DNA of 6,217 nucleotides from GCA-2719315 sp964448645 (GTDB lineage: Bacteria; Bacteroidota; Bacteroidia; Flavobacteriales; Flavobacteriaceae), in contig CAYUZY010000108.1 in NCBI GenBank assembly GCA_964448645.1, positions 1 through 6,217 of the forward strand, written 5' to 3'. Every line of letters starts with the position of its first letter. The first letter of the stretch is position 1. A program made the translations under genes and the position numbers. Shown here piece by piece: positions 1-6,217 of this stretch. The notes under the pieces were generated by a model. That model ran no database searches. It was not told where the DNA came from and worked only from the letters and a program-made list of their open reading frames with translations.

Positions 1-2560
1 ATTCAAAATTTTTAAAATCATTTTGACTTTTATTTCTATTAACTATATCTTCAGAGGTATCATATAACATATTATATATATCTAATTTAAGTCGAGAACC
101 TTCAAGAGCATGTTTTCTTCTTTTATATATAACTTCTCTTTGAGCATTCATTACATCATCATACTCTAAAAGTCTTTTTCTAATTCCAAAATTATTTTCT
201 TCAACTTTTTTTTGAGCCCTTTCTATAGATTTTGTCATCATTGAATGCTGAATGACCTCTCCTTCTTCTAAACCCATTCTATCCATTACTTTTGCAACTC
301 TTTCAGACCCAAATAGACGCATTAAATTATCTTCTAACGAAACATAAAATTGAGAACTACCAGGATCACCTTGCCTTCCTGAACGACCTCTCAACTGTCT
401 GTCAACTCTTCTTGAATCATGCCTTTCAGTTCCAATTATTGCAAGGCCTCCTTTAGATTTAACATCTTCATTTAGTTTTATATCTGTACCTCTACCCGCC
501 ATGTTAGTTGCAATTGTAACCATTCCAGTTCTACCAGCTTCTGCAACAACATCAGCTTCTTTTTTATGCAATTTTGCATTTAAAACATTATGTTTAATTT
601 TGTTTCTATCAAGCATTTTACCTAGTAATTCTGAAATTTCAACAGAAGTTGTTCCAATTAAAATAGGTCTTCCTTCATTTGATAATTCACTAACTTTTTT
701 AATTACAGCATTATATTTTTCACGTTTTGTTTTGTAAATTAAATCTTCTTCATCTTTTCTAGCAATTATTCTGTTTGTAGGAATTTCTACAACATCAAGT
801 TTATATATTTCCCAAAATTCTCCAGCTTCCGTAACCGCAGTTCCAGTCATGCCTGATAATTTCTCATACATTCTAAAATAATTCTGAAGTGTTATTGTGG
901 CAAAAGTTTGGGTAGCAGCTTCAACTTTAACATTTTCTTTAGCTTCAATCGCTTGATGTAATCCGTCTGAATACCTTCTTCCTTCCATTATTCTACCAGT
1001 TTGTTCATCTACAATTTTTACTTTGTTATCAACAACTACATATTCAATATCTTTTTCAAACAGAGTATATGCTTTTAATAACTGATTCATAGAATGAATT
1101 CTCTCACTTTTTTCATCAAATTCTTTAAAAAGTTTTTCTTTTAATTCTTCCTCTTTTTTTAAATCTAAATTTTGATTTTCAATTTTAGCAATTTCAATTC
1201 CAATGTCATTTAAAACAAAGAAGTTTTTATCATCATTATCTATTGATAAGGCTTCTATGCCTTTGTCAGTTAGATCAATTTGATTTGTTTTTTCATCAAT
1301 TACAAAATATAATTCTTTGTCCACTTTAGGCATTTCTCTATTATTATCTTGCATATAAAAATTCTCAGTTTTTTGAAGAAGCTGCTTAACACCTTCTTCA
1401 CTCAGAAATTTTATTAATGCTTTGTTTTTAGGTAAGCCTCTAAAAACTCTTAATAAGAGCAAACCTCCATTTTCATTATCACCAGACTTTATATAAGATT
1501 TTGCATCAACTAAAACTTTGTTCATTAGTGACTTTTGATTGCTAACCAAAGAACTTATTTTTGGTTTTAATTGATCATATTCATGTCTATCTCCAAGCGG
1601 GGTAGGACCAGATATTATTAAGGGAGTTCTTGCATCATCCACCAAAACTGAATCAACTTCATCAACAATTGCATAATTATGTTTTCTTTGGACTAAATCT
1701 TCTTTACTATGAGCCATATTATCTCTTAAGTAATCAAAACCAAACTCATTATTAGTTCCATAGGTAATATCAGCTTCATAAGCTTTTTTTCTTTCATTAC
1801 TATTAGGCTTATGGTAATCTATACAGTCAATAGAAAATCCATGAAATTGAAATATAGGAGCCATCCAAGTACTATCTCTTTTTGCTAAATAATCATTTAC
1901 TGTTACCAAGTGAACACCTTTGCCAGTTAAAGCATTTAAATATACAGGTAAAGTAGCTACTAAAGTTTTACCTTCACCAGTTTGCATTTCAGCTATTTTA
2001 CCTTGATGTAAAACAATACCTCCTATTAATTGAACATCATAATGAACCATATCCCAAATTATTTCTTTACCAGCGGCATCCCATTTATTTGACCAAAAGG
2101 CAAAATTATTATCTATGTTTACATAATCGTAGTTATTGGAAAGTAGAATATCATTTTCAGATGCGCTAACTTTTAATTTAGAATTATTCAAAAACCTTGA
2201 AGCAGTTTCTTTAACAACAGCAAAAGCTTCTGGTAAAATTTCGTCTAAAATTTCATTAATAATTTTATTAGCCTCAACTTCTTTATTGTCAATCTGTTCA
2301 TATAAATCTTCTTTTTCATTAATATCATTAGTTTGATTAACTAAATTATTTAATTGACTAATTTCTTTATCAATTTTAGCCCTAGAGTTGGATATTAATT
2401 TTTTAAAATCAATTGTTTTGTTGCGAAGTTCATCATTAGATTTTTTTTCTAATTTTTCTTGATATTTATTAATTTTTTCTATAATAGGAGTGATTTTTTT
2501 TAAATCTTTCTTTGTTTTATCTCCTACAAACAATTTTAATACTGAATTTAGTATATTCAC
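1..2560 (-). CDS. secA: Preprotein translocase ATPase SecA (3' end cut by window edge)
   Basis: SecA is the cytoplasmic motor that binds SecYEG and pushes unfolded preproteins across the inner membrane by ATP hydrolysis. Reading the minus strand from GTG at 2560 gives 853 uninterrupted codons to the left edge. Visible landmarks are Walker A MQTGEGKT (192-199), Walker B DEVD (300-303), GMTGTA (570-575), TNMAGRGTD (685-693), the NBD2 arginine segment GRSGRQGDPG (725-734), and YDDVMN of the helical scaffold (800-805). The rest of the scaffold and the C-terminal tail lie outside; Bacteroidota SecA is usually around 1,100 residues, so about 250 are missing. Walker A lies some 90 residues later than in E. 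coli because of a charged helical N-terminal insertion usual in Bacteroidota. GTG is chosen because an in-frame TAA lies three codons upstream (2567-2569), the next in-frame ATG is far inside the protein, and the N-terminus (MNILNSVLKLFVGDKTKKDL) matches the family. No frameshift is seen. Confidence 0.97.
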   Translation of the reverse strand, partial: MNILNSVLKLFVGDKTKKDLKKITPIIEKINKYQEKLEKKSNDELRNKTIDFKKLISNSRAKIDKEISQLNNLVNQTNDINEKEDLYEQIDNKEVEANKIINEILDEILPEAFAVVKETASRFLNNSKLKVSASENDILLSNNYDYVNIDNNFAFWSNKWDAAGKEIIWDMVHYDVQLIGGIVLHQGKIAEMQTGEGKTLVATLPVYLNALTGKGVHLVTVNDYLAKRDSTWMAPIFQFHGFSIDCIDYHKPNSNERKKAYEADITYGTNNEFGFDYLRDNMAHSKEDLVQRKHNYAIVDEVDSVLVDDARTPLIISGPTPLGDRHEYDQLKPKISSLVSNQKSLMNKVLVDAKSYIKSGDNENGGLLLLRVFRGLPKNKALIKFLSEEGVKQLLQKTENFYMQDNNREMPKVDKELYFVIDEKTNQIDLTDKGIEALSIDNDDKNFFVLNDIGIEIAKIENQNLDLKKEEELKEKLFKEFDEKSERIHSMNQLLKAYTLFEKDIEYVVVDNKVKIVDEQTGRIMEGRRYSDGLHQAIEAKENVKVEAATQTFATITLQNYFRMYEKLSGMTGTAVTEAGEFWEIYKLDVVEIPTNRIIARKDEEDLIYKTKREKYNAVIKKVSELSNEGRPILIGTTSVEISELLGKMLDRNKIKHNVLNAKLHKKEADVVAEAGRTGMVTIATNMAGRGTDIKLNEDVKSKGGLAIIGTERHDSRRVDRQLRGRSGRQGDPGSSQFYVSLEDNLMRLFGSERVAKVMDRMGLEEGEVIQHSMMTKSIERAQKKVEENNFGIRKRLLEYDDVMNAQREVIYKRRKHALEGSRLKLDIYNMLYDTSEDIVNRNKSQNDFKNFE

Positions 2561-2579
2561 AATTATTTAGATTTAAGTT

Positions 2580-2587
2580 CAAATTTA
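2580..2587 (-). promoter_or_regulatory. Candidate secA promoter, -7 element only
   Basis: On the minus strand this reads TAAATTTG, an exact match to the Bacteroidota -7 consensus TAnnTTTG, and lies about 20 bases before the secA GTG. No TTG is found at the expected -33 distance, where the DUF2795 terminator hairpin sits. It begins just downstream of that terminator's U-run, so it would restart transcription for secA with a leader of some 15 bases. The assignment rests on motif and position only. Confidence 0.4.
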
Positions 2588-2590
2588 AAC

Positions 2591-2616
2591 AAAAAAAAAG
2601 CCTCTTACGAGACTTT
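2591..2616 (-). terminator. Rho-independent terminator after the DUF2795 gene
   Basis: Read on the minus strand, AAAGTCTC (2616-2609), loop GTAA and GAGGCTTT (2604-2597) form an 8-bp stem with one G-U pair. A run of nine U follows (2599-2591), the first three of them paired in the stem. It lies 21 bases after the DUF2795 stop codon and before secA, so it should separate the two transcripts. The stem contains G-C pairs, unlike most of this intergenic sequence. On the plus strand no T-run follows, so it acts in one direction only. Confidence 0.85.
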
Positions 2617-2636
2617 ATATATTAGATTCTTTCAAT

Positions 2637-2858
2637 TTAATATTCATCTTCATTCCAAAGATAATCTTCCTCAGTTGGATAATCAGGCCAAATTTCTTCT
2701 ATAGATTCATAAATATCACCTTCATCTTCCATAGACTGTAAATTTTCAACAACTTCTAAAGGAGCCCCTGTTCTTATCGAAAAGTCGATTAGCTCATCTT
2801 TAGTAGCAGGCCAAGGGGCATCACTTAAATGAGAAGCTAATTCTAAAGTCCAATACAT
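2637..2858 (-). CDS. Small acidic DUF2795-family protein
   Basis: This is a 73-residue protein of unknown function. Residues 15-43 carry the DUF2795 pattern: PWPATKDELIDF, then a GAPLEVVENLQ helix. The C-terminal third is packed with Asp, Glu, Tyr and Trp (EDEGDIYESIEEIWPDYPTE, then DYLWNEDEY). I count 21 acidic residues against one Lys, one Arg and one His, so it is a strongly negative, soluble, cytoplasmic protein with no signal peptide or membrane segment. The ATG is preceded by A-rich sequence and no Shine-Dalgarno. It has its own candidate promoter (2873-2902) and a strong terminator (2591-2616), so it looks monocistronic although it sits between lnt and secA on the same strand. As I recall, near-identical proteins of this length occur in other Bacteroidota, often near secA; a link to SecA or export is only inference. 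Its GC content appears higher than its surroundings, as expected for a conserved Asp/Glu/Trp/Pro-rich protein. Confidence 0.88.
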   Translation of the reverse strand: MYWTLELASHLSDAPWPATKDELIDFSIRTGAPLEVVENLQSMEDEGDIYESIEEIWPDYPTEEDYLWNEDEY

Positions 2859-2872
2859 AAACTTATTTTTTG

Positions 2873-2902
2873 CAAAAATAAATTTAAATTGGAAAAATCA
2901 AA
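2873..2902 (-). promoter_or_regulatory. Candidate promoter of the DUF2795 gene
   Basis: On the minus strand TTTG (2902-2899), an 18-base spacer and TATTTTTG (2880-2873) match both elements of the Bacteroidota promoter (TTG near -33, TAnnTTTG near -7) without mismatch. The predicted start lies about 10 bases before the ATG at 2858, leaving a very short leader. The -33 element falls inside the U-run of the lnt terminator, so the two signals share bases. Confidence 0.6.
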
Positions 2903-2926
2903 AAAAAACAAATAAAATTATTTGTT
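2900..2926 (-). terminator. AT-rich hairpin terminator of lnt
   Basis: A perfect 9-bp inverted repeat (AACAAATAA at 2926-2918, loop TT, TTATTTGTT at 2915-2907, minus strand) is followed by seven further U, making a run of nine (2908-2900). It begins inside the lnt stop codon (2925-2927). The stem is almost all A-T, so the hairpin is weak for its length, but the repeat, the U-run and the position fit termination of the lnt transcript. Confidence 0.65.
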
Positions 2927-4541
2927 AAGTCTTTTTTAATAGATTACTTATTGAGATTAAAGAAAGAATTATAATTATTAAAAATGACCATCTAAAAATG
3001 ATATCACCATATTTTGAATAGAATGTTAAATTTTCTTGTGATGATATTTTCCCTTCAATTGAACCTTTAACTCCATAATCTAATTTTGAAATGACCTCTC
3101 CTTTTAAATTAATTATGGCTGAAATTCCTGTGTTTACACTTCTTACTATATCTCTTCTGTTTTCAATAGCTCTTAATTTACTCAAACTAAGAAGTTGTCT
3201 ATGTCCTTCTGTATCTCCCCACCATGCATCATTACTTATAATTGAAAGAAAATTTGCGCCAGATTTAACATAATCTGTGACAAATTCTCCATATACTGCT
3301 TCATAGCAAATTATTGGAGCAGCTTTTGTTTTAATTTTATTATGAACAAAATTAGTTCTGTTTTTTTGAATAGCTCTACTAGCGACTGTTCCTCCAAGAT
3401 CAATTAGATAATTACCTATTAAAGGTTTTAATATATTTTTATATGGAAGATTTTCAACTCCAACCACAAGTTTTGATTTATGATAAATTTTATATTTTTC
3501 ATTTAATTGTTCACTTATAGCAGAATTATAATAGTCAACCCATAAACCTTTTTTGATTTTATTTGCAGAAGATGATGGAACACTATCCGAAAAATATAAA
3601 TTATAAAGTTGAATTCCACTAATTATTTGTGTGTTTGGATAATTCTGTAAAAAATTTTGTAAAGAAAAATGAAGATCACTTTTGTCATATTTTTTTAATT
3701 CCACACCACTTCCTTCTGCAAAAAAAGTTTCAGGTGTAATTATATAATTAGTGTTTAAATTAATTTTGTTTTTTGTTAATTCTTCTAGCTTATTTAAGAA
3801 ATCAAAATTTGTAAAAGAATATTTTTCTTTATAAGGATCTATATTTGGTTGAATTATTATAACATTAATAGATTTTTTTGGATCATCGATATTTAAATAA
3901 ATTAAGATTGAAGAAATTATTGGTATAATAAGACAAATTAAAGAGAGTACAATTTTTTTAATTAAAATTATCTTGTTTTTTTTACCAAAATATTCATCTA
4001 TTGTTTTGAATAATAATACATTAAGAATCAATACCCATAAAGTACCACCAAAGACGCCAGTATATTCATACCATTGTATCCAATATATGGATTCTGAAAA
4101 AACATTTCCTAAATTTAACCAGGGCCATGAAAATTCTGAATTAAGATTAAATTTTTCATAACAAATCCAAAGACAAATAAAAAATATAAATCTTGCATTT
4201 TCCTTTAGTACATTTTTTAAAGAGAAAAATATTAGAAATAATAGAGAATAAAAAAAAGCATTATGATGAATTGCGAATATCATTCCAAAAACTGAGGCGT
4301 TAATTAACCACCAAGTAGTAATAATATTCCAAATTAAAATTGAAAAAAAAGTGTAAGCAAAAAATCTTATTTTTTTATATTTATAGTCATCTTGATTTAT
4401 AGATTTCTCTAAAAAAAACAAAGGAATTAATGATATAAAAACAAAGATAGCCGCACCATAAGTTGGCCATGAAAAACCTAAAAGTAGACCAGAAATTAAA
4501 CTATAAAGTAAATTATTAAGTTTAAATATATTTTTCTTCAA
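2925..4541 (-). CDS. lnt: Apolipoprotein N-acyltransferase (Lnt)
   Basis: Lnt is an inner-membrane enzyme that moves an acyl chain from a phospholipid, typically phosphatidylethanolamine, to the N-terminal cysteine of a diacylated lipoprotein. The 538 residues show a hydrophobic N-terminal half with several membrane spans (about 10-45, 58-108, 115-130, 155-178, 190-217), a nitrilase-type domain (about 225-500) and a final span (about 514-533). The catalytic triad is visible: Glu271 in TPETFFAEG, Lys355 in YHKSKLVVGVE and Cys412 in APIICYEAVYGE. Glu363 in the same loop matches E. coli Glu343. LVVGVE replaces the proteobacterial LVPFGE, a variant I recall from flavobacterial Lnt. The conserved NDAWWGDTEGHRQ and RAIENRRDIVRS blocks are intact. 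The start is TTG: no ATG or GTG occurs upstream before the in-frame TAA at 4560-4562, and the next ATG (Met87) would delete the first membrane spans. TTG itself overlaps a promoter-like motif, so the exact start is less certain than the identity. Confidence 0.95.
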   Translation of the reverse strand: MKKNIFKLNNLLYSLISGLLLGFSWPTYGAAIFVFISLIPLFFLEKSINQDDYKYKKIRFFAYTFFSILIWNIITTWWLINASVFGMIFAIHHNAFFYSLLFLIFFSLKNVLKENARFIFFICLWICYEKFNLNSEFSWPWLNLGNVFSESIYWIQWYEYTGVFGGTLWVLILNVLLFKTIDEYFGKKNKIILIKKIVLSLICLIIPIISSILIYLNIDDPKKSINVIIIQPNIDPYKEKYSFTNFDFLNKLEELTKNKINLNTNYIITPETFFAEGSGVELKKYDKSDLHFSLQNFLQNYPNTQIISGIQLYNLYFSDSVPSSSANKIKKGLWVDYYNSAISEQLNEKYKIYHKSKLVVGVENLPYKNILKPLIGNYLIDLGGTVASRAIQKNRTNFVHNKIKTKAAPIICYEAVYGEFVTDYVKSGANFLSIISNDAWWGDTEGHRQLLSLSKLRAIENRRDIVRSVNTGISAIINLKGEVISKLDYGVKGSIEGKISSQENLTFYSKYGDIIFRWSFLIIIILSLISISNLLKKT

Positions 4542-4567
4542 ATCTAATTTTTTTACTGATTATGCAA
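4539..4567 (-). promoter_or_regulatory. Promoter-like motif overlapping the lnt start
   Basis: On the minus strand TTG (4567-4565), an 18-base spacer and TAGATTTG (4546-4539) match the Bacteroidota -33/-7 pattern exactly, with the same spacing as the DUF2795 promoter candidate. The last three bases of the -7 element are the TTG start codon of lnt. If used, transcription would begin after that codon, so either this is a chance match in AT-rich DNA or the lnt start is misplaced. Confidence 0.35.
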
Positions 4568-4604
4568 TTGCTATATTGGGAACAATTTAATACTTATTAT
4601 AAGA
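4542..4604. other. Divergent lnt/pssA intergenic region
   Basis: These 63 bases separate the divergent starts of lnt and pssA and must hold promoters for both. For pssA the nearest fit is TATATTGG at 4572-4579, one mismatch from TAnnTTTG, but no TTG is placed well upstream of it. The pssA ATG is preceded by A/T-rich sequence with no Shine-Dalgarno. No convincing operator repeat was seen. Confidence 0.5.
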
Positions 4605-5345
4605 ATGATTAAAAAAAATATTCCAAATTTTCTTACTTCTTTGAATTTTCTTTGTGGATGCTTGGCTTCATATTTTGCATTTAAAAGTCTTTTTGAAGCT
4701 GCTTTTCTTTTGGTTTTATTTGGAGTTTTTTTTGATTTATTTGATGGATTTTTTGCTCGATTATTTAAAGTTGAATCTAATTTTGGCCTTCAATTTGATT
4801 CAATGGCAGATTTAATTACAAGTGGATTAGTTCCTGGTATTGTAATGTATAAGCTTTTTCTTCAGGTTGGTTTAAAAGAAATTGATTTTATTTTTAATAT
4901 TTTTAAAGTTGATTTTATTTTTTCTTTTTCGCCATTAGCTCTAATTGGTTTTATAATTCCTTTAAGTTCTGCGATTAGATTAACAAGATTTAATCTTGAT
5001 GTTTCTCAAAAAGCTGAATTTAATGGATTACCAGCTCCTGCTAATGCTCTTTTTATAGTTTCTTTGCCAATTTTGTTTGAAGATCCATTTTTTAATTCAA
5101 TTAGACCCTTCATTTTTTCTTTTTCTTCTTTATTAGTTATTACTATTTTATCATCCATTATGATGAATCTTAGATTTAAATTATTTTCATTTAAGTTAAA
5201 TTCTTATAGATTATATGAAAACATTTATCAAAGTGTATTTGTTTTGTTTGGACTAGTTTTATTTTATTTTATTAATTGGATTTCAATACCAATTTTAATT
5301 ATTGTCTATATAATTATAAATATCTTCAGAAATTATTTTAAATAA
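4605..5345 (+). CDS. pssA: CDP-diacylglycerol-serine O-phosphatidyltransferase
   Basis: PssA is an integral inner-membrane enzyme that joins CDP-diacylglycerol and L-serine to give phosphatidylserine and CMP, the committed step toward phosphatidylethanolamine. The 246-residue length suits the type II (Bacillus-like) enzyme. The CDP-alcohol phosphotransferase signature is complete: Asp44, Asp47, Gly48, Ala51, Arg52, Gly61, Asp65 and Asp69, spaced D-x2-DG-x2-AR-x8-G-x3-D-x3-D. Two further blocks favour serine as acceptor over glycerol phosphate or inositol: AIRLTRFNLD (123-132) and GLPAPANALF (141-150). Hydrophobic stretches at about 12-46, 70-90, 104-124, 147-158, 166-187 and 207-242 fit a multi-span protein. 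The start is the ATG before IKKNIPNFLTSLNFLCG, the usual N-terminal motif. It is the only complete plus-strand gene here, divergent from lnt and ending 10 bases from lptB. The decarboxylase gene psd is not in the window. An 8-A run (4611-4618) follows the start; the frame is intact. Confidence 0.95.
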   Translation: MIKKNIPNFLTSLNFLCGCLASYFAFKSLFEAAFLLVLFGVFFDLFDGFFARLFKVESNFGLQFDSMADLITSGLVPGIVMYKLFLQVGLKEIDFIFNIFKVDFIFSFSPLALIGFIIPLSSAIRLTRFNLDVSQKAEFNGLPAPANALFIVSLPILFEDPFFNSIRPFIFSFSSLLVITILSSIMMNLRFKLFSFKLNSYRLYENIYQSVFVLFGLVLFYFINWISIPILIIVYIIINIFRNYFK

Positions 5346-5357
5346 TTTTTTAAAATT
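5330..5357. terminator. Possible weak bidirectional terminator between pssA and lptB
   Basis: The convergent stops of pssA (5343-5345) and lptB (5356-5358) are only 10 bases apart. Two A-T-only inverted repeats span the junction: AAATTATT/AATAATTT (5330-5337 and 5341-5348), followed on the plus strand by T to 5351, and AATTTT/AAAATT (5344-5349 and 5352-5357). Such stems are weak and common by chance in DNA this AT-rich, so this is only the best candidate for ending either transcript. Confidence 0.3.
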
Positions 5358-6096
5358 AAAAATCAATCTTCTTTTTTCTTAATTCAAAATTTTGTCCTAA
5401 ATACACCTTTCTTACTATTTCATCTTTAGCTAAATCTTCAGGGGTTCCTTTTTTTAATATACTTCCTTCAAACATTAAATAAGTTTTATCAGTTATTGCA
5501 AGAGTCTCTTGAACATTATGGTCTGTTATAAGAACACCGATATTTTTCTTTTTTAGATGAGCTATTATTTTTTGAATATCCTCAACAGCAATAGGATCAA
5601 CACCTGCAAAAGGTTCGTCTAGTAGTACAAATTTAGGATTTGTTGCTAGTGTTCGGGCAATTTCAGTTCTTCTTGTTTCTCCTCCTGACAGAAGATCTCC
5701 TCTATTTTTTCTTATATTTTCTAATCCAAACTCCTCAAGTAATTGCTCTGTTTTATTTTTTTGTTCACTTTTACTAATATTAGTTAGTTGAAGAACACTT
5801 AAAATATTTTCTTCTACAGTTAATTTTCTGAAAATTGATTTTTCTTGAGCTAAATATCCAATCCCTTTTTGAGCTCTTTTATACATAGGAAAGGGTGTAA
5901 TGTCATCTCCATCAAGAAAAATTTTTCCATTCTCAGGTTTTATAAGTCCAACTATCATATAAAAGGATGTGGTTTTTCCTGCTCCATTTGGACCTAATAA
6001 CCCTACAATTTCTCCTTGATTTACTTCAACAGAAATTCCTTTTACAACTTTTAATTTTCTATAAGACTTTTCTATTTCAAAAGCATTTAATTTCAT
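5356..6096 (-). CDS. lptB: Lipopolysaccharide export ABC transporter ATPase LptB
   Basis: LptB is the cytoplasmic ATPase dimer of the LptB2FG complex, which extracts lipopolysaccharide from the inner membrane and drives it along the Lpt bridge to the outer membrane. All ABC ATPase motifs are intact in 246 residues: Walker A GPNGAGKTT (35-43), Q-loop Gln84 in YLAQE, signature LSGGE (136-140), Walker B FVLLDEP with Asp160 and Glu161, D-loop GVD (165-167) and switch His193 in TDHNV. LptB-like wording includes SFYMIVGLI, MYKRAQKGIGYLAQE and the C-terminal YLGQNFELRKKK, which separates it from amino-acid ABC ATPases. The start ATG is fixed by a 4-base ATGA overlap with the tatC stop, so the two genes are probably translationally coupled and co-transcribed, tatC first. 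No partner genes (lptF, lptG, lptC) lie in the window, as is usual when lptB sits apart from them. Confidence 0.95.
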   Translation of the reverse strand: MKLNAFEIEKSYRKLKVVKGISVEVNQGEIVGLLGPNGAGKTTSFYMIVGLIKPENGKIFLDGDDITPFPMYKRAQKGIGYLAQEKSIFRKLTVEENILSVLQLTNISKSEQKNKTEQLLEEFGLENIRKNRGDLLSGGETRRTEIARTLATNPKFVLLDEPFAGVDPIAVEDIQKIIAHLKKKNIGVLITDHNVQETLAITDKTYLMFEGSILKKGTPEDLAKDEIVRKVYLGQNFELRKKKIDF

Positions 6097-6217
6097 AGTA
6101 TTTTACTGTTTTCTTTTTTTATTACAATTTTAGAAATAATTATGCTTATTTCATACAAGATTAGTATCGGAATACTTACAATTATTTGACTAGCTATATC
6201 AGGAGGTGTTATTATTG
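6093..6217 (-). CDS. tatC: Twin-arginine translocase subunit TatC, C-terminal fragment (5' end outside window)
   Basis: Only the last 40 codons are in view, in frame from the right edge to TGA at 6093-6095. They read IITPPDIASQIIVSIPILIL, then YEISIIISKIVIKKENSKIL. The TPPD motif followed by Ser-Gln and a hydrophobic helix ending in YEIS is the hallmark of the last periplasmic loop and sixth membrane span of TatC, the receptor that recognises twin-arginine signal peptides and helps move folded proteins across the inner membrane. A short basic cytoplasmic tail follows. The stop overlaps the lptB ATG by 4 bases (ATGA), indicating an operon. Identification rests on a short fragment, but the motif is distinctive. 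Confidence 0.85.
   Translation of the reverse strand, partial: IITPPDIASQIIVSIPILILYEISIIISKIVIKKENSKIL

Noticed and set aside
501..737. Plus-strand open frame of 78 codons
   Set aside because: It lies antisense inside the intact secA reading frame, has no recognisable domain, and its composition is the mirror of the secA codons.
2136..2336. Plus-strand open frame of 66 codons rich in Ser/Leu
   Set aside because: It is antisense to the Lys/Glu-rich N-terminal part of secA and is explained as a shadow of that frame.
3091..3273. Plus-strand open frame of 60 codons
   Set aside because: It is antisense to the conserved nitrilase-domain blocks of lnt (NDAWWGDTEGHRQ region), with no independent support.
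3973..4161. Plus-strand open frame of 62 codons
   Set aside because: It is antisense to the membrane half of lnt and shows no domain or promoter.
4611..4618. Run of eight A near the start of pssA as a possible slippage or phase-variation tract
   Set aside because: Runs of this length are frequent across this AT-rich window, the frame is intact, and lysine-rich starts explain it.
6201..6208. AGGAGGTG, resembling a strong Shine-Dalgarno on the plus strand
   Set aside because: It is the complement of the adjacent Pro codons in the TPPD motif of tatC; the genes here show no Shine-Dalgarno use.

Overview
The window is a piece of core chromosome from a very AT-rich bacterium (roughly a quarter to 30% G+C by eye). 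The protein variants point to Bacteroidota, most likely a streamlined Flavobacteriia-type organism. SecA carries the long N-terminal helical insertion of that phylum, LptB has the phylum's typical wording, Lnt has the LVVGVE variant of its active-site loop, and a 73-residue DUF2795 protein sits beside secA. Start codons are preceded by A-rich stretches without Shine-Dalgarno sites. Several intergenic sites match the Bacteroidota sigma-factor consensus (TTG near -33, TAnnTTTG near -7). The species cannot be named from this.

Layout: 1-2560 (-) is the first 853 codons of secA, cut by the left edge. 2637-2858 (-) is the small acidic DUF2795 gene. 2925-4541 (-) is lnt (apolipoprotein N-acyltransferase). 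4605-5345 (+) is pssA (phosphatidylserine synthase), divergent from lnt. 5356-6096 (-) is lptB (LPS-export ATPase), convergent with pssA. 6093-6217 (-) is the last 40 codons of tatC, whose stop overlaps the lptB start. Two hairpin-plus-U-run terminators (2591-2616 and 2900-2926) are each followed at once by a candidate promoter, so lnt, the DUF2795 gene and secA look like separate transcription units despite sharing a strand.

Functionally this is an envelope-biogenesis neighbourhood. SecA and TatC export unfolded and folded proteins. Lnt finishes the acylation of lipoproteins that SecA-dependent export delivers. PssA starts the phosphatidylethanolamine branch of phospholipid synthesis, which supplies acyl donors for Lnt. 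LptB powers lipopolysaccharide transport to the outer membrane.

I found no mobile element, CRISPR array, tRNA, rRNA, toxin-antitoxin pair or defence cassette, and no gap longer than about 80 bases between genes. I do not see an undescribed system here. The points most worth a second look are the acidic DUF2795 gene beside secA, the compact terminator/promoter junctions, and the lnt TTG start, which lies inside a good promoter match.
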